Positions 8,710 to 17,166 of a DNA stretch of 64,000 nt are shown here, piece after piece (within the stretch, counting starts at the first letter, position 1; each line of letters starts with the position of its first letter). The notes under the pieces are model-generated. The model had not been told where the DNA came from. It saw only the letters and a program-made list of their open reading frames with translations, and did not search any database. This stretch comes from Actinomycetota bacterium (GTDB lineage Bacteria; Actinomycetota; Actinomycetes; Nanopelagicales; Nanopelagicaceae): positions 1 to 64,000 of the forward strand of contig WLJX01000003.1 of the NCBI GenBank assembly GCA_009701575.1, written 5' to 3'. The translations under genes and the position numbers were made by a program.

Positions 8710-9687
8710 ACGAGGCTCAATCTTCTCGTTAACTTCCGCAGCAGCGCTCTCTCCATATGCCTTTGCAAACCGCTCGATAAACTCGCCCTTAGTAAATCTA
8801 TATTCCTGAGTTCCCTTGGTTTCAATGCAAAAAGTTGCCAGCATCGAACCAATCTGGGCACATCTCTCATGGCTAAAGTTCCAAGCAAGCCCAGATACAA
8901 ATCCCGCTCTGTAACAATCGCCAACACCAGTGGGGTCTAACTTTGCAATCTCTTTTGGAACGCCCACCGAAATTGCTTCTTTCCCGTGCTCTTCAATTCG
9001 AGAACCCTTAGAACCTAAAGTAATTACTCGCTTCTTAACTTTGCTGAAGATTTCGGCATCACTCCAGCCGGTTTTTTGAATTGTAAGAGCAAGTTCGTAT
9101 TCATTTAAAAATAAGTACTCAGCGCCTTCTATCAATGACTTGATTGCCTCGCCATCCATACGTGCAAGTTGTTGTGAAGGATCGGCGGCAAATGGAATTC
9201 CCATTTCGCGGGCGCTCTGGCTGTGGCTGATCATCGCATCCGGATCATCTGGCGAAATAATCAACAGATCGAATTTTCCAGACTTTTCAACAATGGGAGC
9301 CAATTCAATCTCACGAGCCTCACTCATTGCCCCTGGGAAAAAAGATGCAATCTGATTCAACTCAAGATCTGTCGTAACCATAAAAGATGCTGTTAATAAC
9401 TCTTTAGAAATCTTTACATTAGATGTATCCACGCCATGCCGAGTCAACCAAGAATCGTAATCAGCCCAGTCGGTTCCAACCGCTGCAATCAAATAGGGAT
9501 TTAGCCCAAGTGCACCAATCCCAAATGCGATATTTGCTGCTGTACCACCACGTCTTAATTCAAGACCATCGACTAAGAATGAGAGTGAGACTTTGTCTAG
9601 AGATCCCGCCACCAAAGAGTCGGTGAACTTTCCAGGAAATGTCATTAAATGATCGCGCCCGACAGAGCCAGCGCAAGCAATTTTCAT
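8698..9687 (-). CDS. PfkB-family carbohydrate/adenosine kinase
   Basis: This protein phosphorylates a sugar or nucleoside hydroxyl using ATP. Two PfkB signatures are visible: GGTAANIAFGIGALG near the N-terminus (substrate-binding half) and DPTGVGDCYRAGF near residue 255, whose aspartate is the catalytic base. The length (329 aa) is normal. The position between ctaC and the erpA gene matches M. tuberculosis Rv2202c, described as an adenosine kinase (AdoK), so adenosine is a reasonable guess; ribose or another sugar cannot be ruled out. It converges on tusA with a 12-base overlap. Confidence 0.85.
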   Translation of the reverse strand: MKIACAGSVGRDHLMTFPGKFTDSLVAGSLDKVSLSFLVDGLELRRGGTAANIAFGIGALGLNPYLIAAVGTDWADYDSWLTRHGVDTSNVKISKELLTASFMVTTDLELNQIASFFPGAMSEAREIELAPIVEKSGKFDLLIISPDDPDAMISHSQSAREMGIPFAADPSQQLARMDGEAIKSLIEGAEYLFLNEYELALTIQKTGWSDAEIFSKVKKRVITLGSKGSRIEEHGKEAISVGVPKEIAKLDPTGVGDCYRAGFVSGLAWNFSHERCAQIGSMLATFCIETKGTQEYRFTKGEFIERFAKAYGESAAAEVNEKIEPRLVG

Positions 9688-9709
9688 AATGAATTAAATA
9701 ACTGTTTAG

Positions 9710-10081
9710 TTAGTTAAAGGAGTCGCCACAGGCGCATGAGCCCTCGGCATTTGGATTATCGATTGTGAAGCCTTGCTTCTCGATAGTGTCCACGAAATCA
9801 ATAGAAGCTCCAGTTAGGTATGGAGTGCTCATCTTGTCAGTGACGACTTTGACGCCACCAAATTCTGTAATTGTGTCGCCATCAAGAGCGCGGTCATCGA
9901 AATAGAGTTGGTAGCGAAGACCAGAGCATCCACCTGGTTGGACGGCAACACGAAGATTTAGATCGTCACGACCCTCTTGAATTAGGAGCGCTGCAACTTT
10001 TGCGGCTGCAACATCGGTCAAAACAATTCCAGTCGCAGGCGCGGCTGTAATTGTTACGTCTTGTGAGGTCTCTGTGCTCAT
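9710..10081 (-). CDS. erpA: Iron-sulfur cluster insertion protein ErpA/HesB type
   Basis: A-type carriers deliver Fe-S clusters to apo-proteins. The 123-residue protein has the three family cysteines, in GGCSGLRY and in the C-terminal CACGDSF. The first 18 or so residues are a variable tail. A GGGAG lies just before the ATG. It is divergent from nadA, whose product is a [4Fe-4S] enzyme, and near the desulfurase-like/TusA pair, so the neighbourhood is rich in Fe-S and sulfur functions. Confidence 0.92.
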   Translation of the reverse strand: MSTETSQDVTITAAPATGIVLTDVAAAKVAALLIQEGRDDLNLRVAVQPGGCSGLRYQLYFDDRALDGDTITEFGGVKVVTDKMSTPYLTGASIDFVDTIEKQGFTIDNPNAEGSCACGDSFN

Positions 10082-10149
10082 TGCTCTCCCAAACTAATTC
10101 GCTTTGAAAAAAGGTAAATATTCGGCTCGTGAATGGCTTAAGGCTACTC

Positions 10150-10155
10150 CATAAT
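10150..10155 (+). promoter_or_regulatory. Leaderless -10 element supporting the nadA start at 10162
   Basis: CATAAT, one mismatch from TATAAT, lies 6 bases before the ATG at 10162. This favours 10162 over the GTG at 10129 as the translation start. Confidence 0.5.
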
Positions 10156-10161
10156 GTCCCC

Positions 10162-11313
10162 ATGGGCTCATCAAGACTTTCCGATTTACTTCTCCTCGGA
10201 CAGGGCTCTGACCTAAAGAGCGAACGTGGAGTTTCGTGTACCGGTGAACTTCCCGAGAGCAGCGATCCAGATTTAGTTAAAAGAGCCTTCGCGGCAAAGG
10301 CCGCCCTAGGAAACCGCGCTATGGTCTTGGGCCATCATTATCAGCGAGATGAAGTAATCCAATTCGCAGATATAACTGGCGACTCTTTCAAGTTAGCCCA
10401 AGCTGCCGAGGAAAATACAACAGCGGAATTCATCTTTTTCTGCGGCGTGCACTTCATGGCCGAGAGTGCGGATATTTTGACAACTCCAAATCAAAAAGTA
10501 ATTCTGCCGGATCTTGCAGCTGGCTGTTCAATGGCGGATATGGCTACTGCAAAGCAAGTTGATGATTGTTGGGACGCGCTAGAAAAAATTGGCGTTGCAA
10601 GTAAAACTGTTCCAATAACATATATGAACTCCTCCGCGGCAATCAAAGCCTTTACTGGAAAAAATGGTGGCGCAGTTTGCACTTCCTCAAATGCAACTCG
10701 AGCAATGAATTGGGCTTTTGATAAGGGCGAGAAAGTTCTTTTTCTTCCCGATCAGCATCTTGGCCGAAATACCGCGGTATTAAATCTTGGGCTCACACTT
10801 GAAGATTGTGTAATTTGGAATCCGTGGAAAACAAATGGCGGACTAAGCGATGAAGAAATTCAAAGGGCCAAAGTAATTCTTTGGCGCGGCCACTGTTCTG
10901 TTCATGGACGTTTCACTACTGAGAATGTAAATCAAATGCGTTCCAAAGTGCCTGGAATTAAAATATTGGTGCACCCAGAATGCCAACATGAAGTGGTTTC
11001 GATTGCTGATGTAGTCGGTAGCACCGAGATGATTATCAGAACTATCGAGAATTCACCAATAGGTAGCAAGTGGGCGATCGGAACAGAGTTGAACCTTGTG
11101 CAACGTCTAGCAAAGAACTTCCCTGATCGCGAGATTCACTTCCTAGATAAGACTGTCTGTTATTGCTCAACAATGAACCGCATAGACCTGCCACATCTAG
11201 TCTGGGCGATGGAATCTCTAGTCGAAGGCCGCTTGGTTAACCAAATAAGCGTGGATTCCGAGATTGCTAAATACGCAAAAGTTGCGCTTGAGCGAATGCT
11301 CGCTCTACCGTAG
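10162..11313 (+). CDS. nadA: Quinolinate synthase A
   Basis: NadA condenses iminoaspartate with dihydroxyacetone phosphate to quinolinate in NAD synthesis, using a [4Fe-4S] cluster. Features seen are LGHHYQRDEVIQFAD near the N-terminus, the cysteine in AVCTSSNATRAM, the HPEC segment and the CYCSTMNRIDLPHL segment, which together supply the cluster cysteines. The length is 383 aa from the chosen ATG. A GTG at 10129 would add 11 residues but has no promoter or ribosome-binding context. NadB and NadC are not in the window. The gene is divergent from erpA. Confidence 0.95.
   Translation: MGSSRLSDLLLLGQGSDLKSERGVSCTGELPESSDPDLVKRAFAAKAALGNRAMVLGHHYQRDEVIQFADITGDSFKLAQAAEENTTAEFIFFCGVHFMAESADILTTPNQKVILPDLAAGCSMADMATAKQVDDCWDALEKIGVASKTVPITYMNSSAAIKAFTGKNGGAVCTSSNATRAMNWAFDKGEKVLFLPDQHLGRNTAVLNLGLTLEDCVIWNPWKTNGGLSDEEIQRAKVILWRGHCSVHGRFTTENVNQMRSKVPGIKILVHPECQHEVVSIADVVGSTEMIIRTIENSPIGSKWAIGTELNLVQRLAKNFPDREIHFLDKTVCYCSTMNRIDLPHLVWAMESLVEGRLVNQISVDSEIAKYAKVALERMLALP
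11306..11311 (+). promoter_or_regulatory. Leaderless -10 element of the DUF3043 gene
   Basis: TACCGT lies 6 bases before the ATG at 11318. It overlaps the last codons of nadA, so this gene may have its own promoter as well as being read through from nadA. Confidence 0.35.
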
Positions 11314-11317
11314 TCAC

Positions 11318-11869
11318 ATGACAAAATCAGCAGATAAGAGCTCAGAACAGAACCCAGAGAAAAAGGGAAAAGCAACGCCAAAGCGTAAAGACGCTGTTGC
11401 CAAGACCAAAATTAATTCCATCACTTCGCCAGTTTCAAAAGCTGATCGCGCAAAGAATCGTGAGTCTCAAAAGCTTGCACGAGCTGAAGCACGAGCTGCA
11501 TATATGCGAGGCGACCAAAGTGCGCTTCCAATGCGCGACCGCGGTCCAGTCAAGAAATTCGTTCGAGACTATATTGATTCACGTCGCTCGCTCGGTGAAT
11601 ATTTCTTACCTCTAATGGTTTTTGTTCTGCTCCTTACAATGGTGCCATCAGTAGAAATAAGGTTTCTGGCAATCGTATTAATGTACTCAGCAATGGGTTA
11701 CTCAATAATTTACGGTGTTTTCGTAGGCCGACGAATTAAGAAATTGGTTACCGAGAAGTTCCCAGAAGAATCTACAAAGGGGCTTGCTCTATATGGCTGG
11801 TTGCGTTCAACTCAGATGCGTCGCCTTCGCGCACCTGCACCACAGAAGAAACTTGGAGAAAGCCTCTAA
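11318..11869 (+). CDS. DUF3043 membrane protein
   Basis: This is an actinobacterial family of unknown function. The 183-residue protein has a long, very basic and Lys/Ala-rich N-terminal region (about 1-70), an RGDQSALPMRDRGPVKKFVRDY segment characteristic of the family, then two adjacent membrane helices (about 95-135) and a basic C-terminal tail. I chose the ATG at 11318, just after the nadA stop; an upstream start at 11264 would lie inside nadA. Location next to nadA is shared with Streptomyces as far as I recall. No enzymatic motif is visible. Confidence 0.8.
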   Translation: MTKSADKSSEQNPEKKGKATPKRKDAVAKTKINSITSPVSKADRAKNRESQKLARAEARAAYMRGDQSALPMRDRGPVKKFVRDYIDSRRSLGEYFLPLMVFVLLLTMVPSVEIRFLAIVLMYSAMGYSIIYGVFVGRRIKKLVTEKFPEESTKGLALYGWLRSTQMRRLRAPAPQKKLGESL

Positions 11870-11883
11870 CTGATCTTAGTAAT

Positions 11884-12885
11884 TTAAGCTCTTGGATTTG
11901 GGCTCTCAGTTTTATCTGGATCTGTTTCTGGAATAGAACCGAGAGCCTTATCTATTTGACTCATAACATCGGCGCTTAGTTTTACTCCCGAGGCTTTTAC
12001 ATTCTCTTTAACTTGGCTTGCTTTCGAAGCACCCATAATCACTGAAGAAACATTTGGATTAGCTAAGGCCCAAGCAAGAGCCAGTTGAGACATTGAAAGA
12101 TCGACTGAATCCGCAATTGGCTTTAACTTCGCAACTGCTGTCAGAACTTCATCGCGCATCCAACGAGAAATCATCTCGGCACCGCTCTTCTTATCGGTTG
12201 CCCGTGAACCGGTTGGAGGCTTCTTGCCTGGCAGGTACTTGCCGGTCAGAACTCCTTGTGCAACAGGAGACCAAACTATTTGTCCAATACCTTCGCGCTC
12301 GCACAGCGGCACTACCTTTGATTCAATAACTCGCCATAACGCTGAATACTGTGGTTGGCTTGAAATAAATCGATCAAAGCCACTCGCCTTTTGAATTTCA
12401 AGTGCCTGACTAATCTGCGGTGCACTCCACTCTGAAAATCCAATGTAGTGGACTTTGCCTTGCCGAATTAAATCATCGAAGGCACGAAGTGATTCCTCAA
12501 TAGGAGTTTCATAATCAAAGCGATGCATCTGATAGAGATCTATGTGATCCGTATTGAGACGCTTCAGCGACGCGTGGACTGACTCCATAATGTGCTTGCG
12601 GGAAAGGCCTCGGTCATTCTTACCTGGTCCAGTCGGCCAATAAACTTTGGTGAATAATTCATAACTCTCGCGCTTAACACCCTTTAGCGCTTTACCCAAC
12701 ACGGTCTCCGCTTTGGTGCCTGCATATACATCTGCGGTATCAAATGTTGTGATTCCAACATCGAGCGCAGCGTGCACGCACTTGATTGCGGCATCTGCTT
12801 CAACTTGGGAACCGTGCGTGATCCAGTTTCCATAAGAAATTTCTGAGACATACATTCCTGATGAACCGAGGCGGCGATATTCCAT
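11884..12885 (-). CDS. Aldo/keto reductase
   Basis: This is a NADPH-dependent oxidoreductase of the voltage-gated potassium channel beta-subunit-like branch. The catalytic set is visible: D and Y in TFDTADVYAGTKAE, the lysine in YELFTKVYW, and the histidine in LYQMHRFD. The C-terminal cofactor segment SSVIMGASKASQV is also present. Length (333 aa) is normal. The natural substrate cannot be read from sequence. Its ATG lies only 24 bases from the divergent gene at 12910. Confidence 0.92.
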   Translation of the reverse strand: MEYRRLGSSGMYVSEISYGNWITHGSQVEADAAIKCVHAALDVGITTFDTADVYAGTKAETVLGKALKGVKRESYELFTKVYWPTGPGKNDRGLSRKHIMESVHASLKRLNTDHIDLYQMHRFDYETPIEESLRAFDDLIRQGKVHYIGFSEWSAPQISQALEIQKASGFDRFISSQPQYSALWRVIESKVVPLCEREGIGQIVWSPVAQGVLTGKYLPGKKPPTGSRATDKKSGAEMISRWMRDEVLTAVAKLKPIADSVDLSMSQLALAWALANPNVSSVIMGASKASQVKENVKASGVKLSADVMSQIDKALGSIPETDPDKTESPNPRA

Positions 12886-12892
12886 AAGGAAA

Positions 12893-12898
12893 AGCGTA
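12893..12898 (-). promoter_or_regulatory. Leaderless -10 element of the aldo/keto reductase
   Basis: TACGCT on the minus strand is 7 bases before the ATG (12885). Its TA step is the same two base pairs (12897-12898) used by the opposing element. Confidence 0.5.
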
Positions 12899-12902
12899 GT
12901 CT
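12897..12902 (+). promoter_or_regulatory. Leaderless -10 element of the small membrane protein gene
   Basis: TAGTCT is 7 bases before the ATG at 12910 and overlaps the minus-strand -10 by two bases. Confidence 0.5.
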
Positions 12903-12909
12903 GTATCCC

Positions 12910-13128
12910 ATGAAACGGAAGATATTTTCAGCACTACTTGCAACTGGACTATTCATACTTCCTTCAACTGCCTTCGCGGAAGGAAATGAAAAGAATGAAC
13001 CAGAGCATTCGATCGAAGGCGCTCACGAAGGGTTTGAAGTTGGAGAACTTCTAGCCGCAGGCGGTGGGATAGCCATTGCATTAGGAATCGCATTCACGGT
13101 TGGTCGCCGTTCCCGCAAAAAAGATTGA
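12910..13128 (+). CDS. Small secreted/membrane protein of unknown function
   Basis: I do not recognise this 72-residue protein. It has a clear signal peptide (1-23, ending STAFA), then an acidic stretch rich in Glu and His (24-45; NEKNEPEHSIEGAHEGFE), one membrane helix (about 48-65) and a basic end (GRRSRKKD). This predicts a short extracytoplasmic segment anchored by a C-terminal helix with the basic tail inside. The Glu/His segment could bind metal, but that is speculation. The gene starts without a ribosome binding site. The next feature downstream is the cobalamin riboswitch, on the same strand. Confidence 0.7.
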   Translation: MKRKIFSALLATGLFILPSTAFAEGNEKNEPEHSIEGAHEGFEVGELLAAGGGIAIALGIAFTVGRRSRKKD

Positions 13129-13170
13129 TTTAGTGCTAATTTTCGGCTACTGAATTTACCTAGTATTTTC

Positions 13171-13383
13171 AGTAGTAATGCGTTTAGCGAAGTCCGGTGA
13201 AACCCCGGCGCTGTCCCGCAACTGTAGAGAATTGATTCAACCTTTGTTGAATACAAATCCGAGCCAGGTCGCCTAATTCATTATTGATGTATCCGACCTC
13301 GGAGGAAGGTCGGGCCTCAAGGGAAATTTATTTTTCTTATCGCCCAAGCTTCCTCCCTCAAAAACTCTTGAGGGAGATTTTTA
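13171..13383 (+). ncRNA. Cobalamin riboswitch upstream of btuFCD
   Basis: The conserved core of the B12 aptamer is present: CCGGTGAAACCCCGG (13194-13208), GCTGTCCCGCAACTGT (13209-13224) and the B12-box-like GAGCCAGGTCGCC (13261-13273). A closing P1 helix can form between 13173-13180 and 13279-13286. Downstream, a hairpin CCGACCT/AGGTCGG (13293-13299 with 13307-13313) has a GGAGGA loop in the place of the regulatory kissing loop L13. The expression platform then holds an intrinsic terminator whose 3' arm contains the btuF ribosome binding site. Cobalamin binding is expected to switch btuFCD off. Confidence 0.93.
13353..13382 (+). terminator. Riboswitch-controlled terminator that also hides the btuF RBS
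   Basis: CTCCCTCAA (13353-13361) pairs perfectly over 9 bp with TTGAGGGAG (13368-13376), with a 6-base loop, followed by ATTTTT. The GGGAG at 13372-13376 lies 7 bases before the GTG start at 13384, so the same stem would both stop transcription and mask translation. Confidence 0.8.
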
Positions 13384-14253
13384 GTGTTTACGAAGAAAAG
13401 TTCTTTAGTTTTTAGAATATTTGCAATAACGATAGCGCTATCGGCCGTGGGTTTAACTCCTACCTCTGCCGCAACTAACAACCCGCAACGAATCATCTCG
13501 CTTTCACCAAGCGCGACTGAAACTCTATTTGCAATTGGTGCCGGACCCCAAGTAATTGCAGTTGATGACTTATCAAACTTTCCGACTAACGCGCCCATCT
13601 CAAAACTCTCTGCCTTTAGCCCAAATGTTGAAGCGCTCTTGAATTACAAACCAGATCTAATAGTTTTAAATGCGGACGCCACAAAAGCGATAGAGGTAAA
13701 AGCAGCACTTGAAAAATTGAAGATAAAGGTTTTTTTAGAGAAGGCCCCAAAGGATTTAAGCCAGGCGTATGTTGAAATTACAGCCCTTGGGCGTGCAACA
13801 GGCAATCTAGCAAGTGCCCAAGCTGTGGTTGCAACGATGAAGAGCAAAATTCGCTCAGCCATAAAGAGTGGGCGGAAAGCGAAGAAAATCTCGTTCTTTC
13901 ATGAGTTGGACAACACTTTATATACCGCCACATCAGAAACTTTTATCGGCAAGGTCTATAAGGACTTTAATCTAACTAATGTTGCAGATCCTGCCGCAAA
14001 CGCAGATTCTGCTGGCTATCCACAACTGCAATCCGAGTATCTAATTAAATCTAATCCTCGAATAATATTTTTATCCGATGCCCAATATGGCGAATCGCTG
14101 GCCACGGTTATGAAACGCCCAGGTTGGAATGGAATTTCTGCAGTATCGAAGAAGAGCGTTATTGCTCTCCCAGAAGATATTCCATCACGATGGGGGCCAC
14201 GACTTGTTGAGTTCTATGAATTTATAGCCGCGGTTATTGGGAAGATCAAGTAA
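13384..14253 (+). CDS. btuF: Cobalamin ABC transporter substrate-binding protein
   Basis: This extracytoplasmic binding protein belongs to the BtuF/FhuD (cluster A-II) type. It has a signal peptide (about 1-29, ending PTSAA), then IISLSPSATETLFAIGAG, the typical first strand and helix of this fold, and a second lobe ending RWGPRLVEFYEFIA. The length (289 aa) is normal. No lipobox is seen. The GTG start lies 7 bases after GGGAG, inside the terminator stem. The riboswitch and the following permease and ATPase genes make cobalamin or a precursor (cobinamide) the likely ligand rather than a siderophore. Confidence 0.92.
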   Translation: MFTKKSSLVFRIFAITIALSAVGLTPTSAATNNPQRIISLSPSATETLFAIGAGPQVIAVDDLSNFPTNAPISKLSAFSPNVEALLNYKPDLIVLNADATKAIEVKAALEKLKIKVFLEKAPKDLSQAYVEITALGRATGNLASAQAVVATMKSKIRSAIKSGRKAKKISFFHELDNTLYTATSETFIGKVYKDFNLTNVADPAANADSAGYPQLQSEYLIKSNPRIIFLSDAQYGESLATVMKRPGWNGISAVSKKSVIALPEDIPSRWGPRLVEFYEFIAAVIGKIK

Positions 14254-14257
14254 GCAA

Positions 14258-15286
14258 ATGAAAAAATTGGGCAGCGAAGGCGCAATCTCTCCTATTTGGA
14301 ATTGGAAGATTACCGCGGTTTCTTTTTCGCTGCTTATTTTTGTAGTTTTTCTGGCGATTAGTTTTGGTCCAGTCCCTTTGGAATTCCAAAAAATAATTCG
14401 CACTCTCTTTGGATTACCAGGCGGTTTAACCGGGCAAGAACGGACACTCTTAATTGATCTGCGATTGCCTCGAGCACTGCTTGCTGCAATTGTTGGAGCC
14501 GCACTAGCAACAAGTGGCGCGGTTTACCAAACCGTTTTTCGCAACCCTTTGGCCGATCCATATCTATTGGGAGCTGCAGCAGGTGCTGGTCTTGGCGCAA
14601 CAATTGCCATTACTAGTGCGGGGGCTGATCTTTACAGTCTGCTTCCGATCTTCTCCTTCTTCGGTGCAATCTTGGCCGTGCTAGTTAGTTTCTTCATCTC
14701 CGGCAAATTCTTTGCAGAACCAAACTCACTACTTCTATCTGGCATTGCTGTCGGTTCTTTCGCTACCGCTGTTCAAACTTATTTACAGCAGCGAAATAGT
14801 TCCTCGCTTCGGCCGGTTTACTCATGGATTCTTGGAGAATTGACTGTTGCTAATTGGCAGAAAGTTATTTGGTCATCGATTTATATCTTCATTGCGCTAA
14901 CAATTCTGATAACAGTTTCCAAGCAGTTAGATGGCTTGATGCTGACCGACGAAGAGTCCTATTCACTTGGCATAAATCCAAATAGATTGCGGGTAATCGC
15001 AGTAATTGCCGCAACACTCGCAACTGCTACGGCGGTTTCAGCCAGTGGTCTAATCGGATTTGTGGGAATTGTTGTGCCCCACTTGGTGCGCGGAATAACC
15101 CACCGCGTGACAAATCGTGGCTTGCTCACAATCGCGTTGGTAGGTGCAAGTTTCCTAGTGCTCGCTGATTTAGGCGCACGAACACTCTTATCCCCCGCAG
15201 AATTACCTATCGGAGTAATTACCGCTTTTGTCGGCGCCCCATTCTTCCTAGTAGTGCTTCGCAAGAAAAGGTTGGTATCGCAGTGA
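14258..15286 (+). CDS. btuC: Cobalamin ABC transporter permease
   Basis: This FecCD/BtuC-family membrane component forms the channel for vitamin B12. Family motifs are RLPRALLAAIVGAALA near the N-terminus, NPLADPYLLG, and ASGLIGFVGIVVPHLVRG in the second half. About nine to ten helices are visible. I chose the ATG at 14258, 4 bases after the btuF stop; the TTG at 14237 would overlap btuF. The gene ends 4 bases into btuD (GTGA). Confidence 0.93.
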   Translation: MKKLGSEGAISPIWNWKITAVSFSLLIFVVFLAISFGPVPLEFQKIIRTLFGLPGGLTGQERTLLIDLRLPRALLAAIVGAALATSGAVYQTVFRNPLADPYLLGAAAGAGLGATIAITSAGADLYSLLPIFSFFGAILAVLVSFFISGKFFAEPNSLLLSGIAVGSFATAVQTYLQQRNSSSLRPVYSWILGELTVANWQKVIWSSIYIFIALTILITVSKQLDGLMLTDEESYSLGINPNRLRVIAVIAATLATATAVSASGLIGFVGIVVPHLVRGITHRVTNRGLLTIALVGASFLVLADLGARTLLSPAELPIGVITAFVGAPFFLVVLRKKRLVSQ

Positions 15287-16041
15287 TAAAAGTAGAAGAC
15301 TTAAGCGTTCGATTCGGTCAGAAAGAGATTCTCAAAGATATCAATGTTGAAATTGAGAAAAACAAGTGGACATGCTTGGTAGGTCCTAACGGTGCAGGCA
15401 AAACTACTTTTCTTAAAGCGCTACTTGGTTCACAATCTTATTCCGGATCAATCACCGATTCAGGGGCCGAAGTTTACAAAAACCATGATCGAAATGTCGC
15501 CTTCGTACCACAACACCCACAGATTCCAATAGGTATGAGTGTTAGCGAATATGTAATGCTCGGAAGATCAAAACGTGATGGTTGGGGAAATGAGAGTAAG
15601 AAAAGTAGAGCTTTAGTTGCTGATACTTTAAAACAAACAGGTCTATTTGGAATGCAGAATCAATTTGTCTCACAATTATCTGGTGGAGAAATGCAACGTG
15701 CACTTATTGCTCGGGCGCTTGTGCAGGAACCGACACTCATTTTGCTTGACGAACCAACCAGCGCACTGGATCTTCATCATCAGATTGCTGTTCTAAATAA
15801 CATTGAGTTACTGAAAGAACGCGGAGTTACGATTGTCTCAACCATGCATGACATAACACTCGCTGCGATGTATGCCGAAAAAATTGTTGTTATGCAGGAA
15901 GGAAAAGTGCTTCTCAGCGGTACATCAGATTTTGTAATTCATTCCCCTGAACTACAAGAGGCATTTGAGAACCGAATCAGCGTTTTCACTCTTGATTCTG
16001 GCCGCCCAGTAATCGTCGCGAAGAAGGATCTATCGAATTAA
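15283..16041 (+). CDS. btuD: Cobalamin ABC transporter ATPase
   Basis: This is the nucleotide-binding subunit that powers BtuC. It has Walker A GPNGAGKTT, the signature LSGGEMQRALIARAL, Walker B LILLDEPTSALD and the H-loop in VSTMHDITLAA. The length (252 aa) is usual. Its GTG start overlaps the btuC stop as GTGA, so the genes are coupled. The 3' end shares TTAA with the converging gcvT gene: both stop codons sit in the same four bases. Confidence 0.95.
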   Translation: MIKVEDLSVRFGQKEILKDINVEIEKNKWTCLVGPNGAGKTTFLKALLGSQSYSGSITDSGAEVYKNHDRNVAFVPQHPQIPIGMSVSEYVMLGRSKRDGWGNESKKSRALVADTLKQTGLFGMQNQFVSQLSGGEMQRALIARALVQEPTLILLDEPTSALDLHHQIAVLNNIELLKERGVTIVSTMHDITLAAMYAEKIVVMQEGKVLLSGTSDFVIHSPELQEAFENRISVFTLDSGRPVIVAKKDLSN

Positions 16042-17153
16042 CGTACATGTGAGGCTACAAATGGCGCCTTCACAATACTGGCGTTGCTAATCCGCCCGCG
16101 AACATCAATTTGAACAGCATCTCCTACTTTTAGCTCTGGTCTTATTAAAGCAAGTGCTATTCCTGTTTTCAGCGTTGGTGAGAATGTTCCGCTTGTAACT
16201 TCGCCAGCTAATTCACCAGAGCTATCCAATATCTTCATACCTGCTCTTGGAATTCCACGATCGCTACATTTAATTGCCCGCAATATTCGCTTTGGTCCAG
16301 CAGCTTTTTCCGCTTCGAGCGCGTTCTTTCCTCGGAAATTCTTCTTGGAAAAAACCACAGCCCAACTAGCACTGGCTTGTACTGGCGTAATGTCCAGCGA
16401 CAACTCGTGACCATGAAGTGGATATCCCATTTCGGTCCGCAAGGTATCTCGCGCACCTAGCCCACAAACTCGACCATCAAATTTTGCAATTTCTACAACC
16501 AAAATCTTCCAGAGCGCTTCCGCTGAAGTCCAAGAAGGTAGGAGTTCATAACCGAATTCACCTGAATAGCCAGTTCGACAAATAATTACCTCGCCTAAAT
16601 TCTCATGTCTGGGAAGCGCTGTTTTAGTGAACGACATATATTCGAGATCAAGTTTTAGGCCAAGGCTCTGCAAAACTTGATCGCTATCCGGTCCTTGAAT
16701 TGCGAGTACCGCAAATTGATCATGGATATTTAGTACTTCAATTCCAGCGGGGGCTTGTGCCGATAAATCAGCGGCAACTTGAGCGCAATTGGAGGCATTG
16801 GGAATTATGAAAATATTGTCATCTGCAAATTCATAAACAATTAGATCATCAATAACTCCGCCGGAATCATTGCAGAAAAGGTTGTATTGGGCGCTACCGG
16901 GACCGATTCGATCTAAATCATTTGTGACCATTGTGTTTACGAAATCTTTTGCGCCTTTACCCTTGACGCTAATTTTTCCTAAATGTGAAACATCGAAAAT
17001 TCCCACTCGCTCACGAACAGCCGCGTGTTCAGCAAGAGTCCCACCCGAAAATTCACCCACACCTTTTGGATATTCGATCGGCATATCCCAGCCACCAAAA
17101 TCTGCCAATTTTGCAGATGCTCCTTGGTGCCAGTCATATAGCGGTGATTTCAT
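16038..17153 (-). CDS. gcvT: Glycine cleavage system aminomethyltransferase (T protein)
   Basis: The T protein releases ammonia from aminomethyl-lipoyl GcvH and passes the methylene group to tetrahydrofolate. Visible are the N-terminal GGWDMPIEYP, GIFDVSHLGKI, the VCGLGARDTLRTEMGYPL segment, and the C-terminal GEVTSGTFSPTL (beta-barrel domain). From the ATG at 17153 the protein is 371 aa, normal for the family. A GTG at 17159 would add two residues, but a TAAGTT 7 bases before the ATG favours 17153. GcvH and GcvP are not in the window. No glycine riboswitch was seen upstream. Confidence 0.93.
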   Translation of the reverse strand: MKSPLYDWHQGASAKLADFGGWDMPIEYPKGVGEFSGGTLAEHAAVRERVGIFDVSHLGKISVKGKGAKDFVNTMVTNDLDRIGPGSAQYNLFCNDSGGVIDDLIVYEFADDNIFIIPNASNCAQVAADLSAQAPAGIEVLNIHDQFAVLAIQGPDSDQVLQSLGLKLDLEYMSFTKTALPRHENLGEVIICRTGYSGEFGYELLPSWTSAEALWKILVVEIAKFDGRVCGLGARDTLRTEMGYPLHGHELSLDITPVQASASWAVVFSKKNFRGKNALEAEKAAGPKRILRAIKCSDRGIPRAGMKILDSSGELAGEVTSGTFSPTLKTGIALALIRPELKVGDAVQIDVRGRISNASIVKAPFVASHVR

Positions 17154-17160
17154 AGCCACA

Positions 17161-17166
17161 AACTTA
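17161..17166 (-). promoter_or_regulatory. Leaderless -10 element of gcvT
   Basis: TAAGTT on the minus strand lies 7 bases before the ATG at 17153. Confidence 0.45.

Noticed and set aside
8698..8927. Minus-strand ORFs overlapping the PfkB kinase gene in other frames
   Set aside because: They have no recognisable motifs, and the kinase frame carries all the family signatures; they are shadows.
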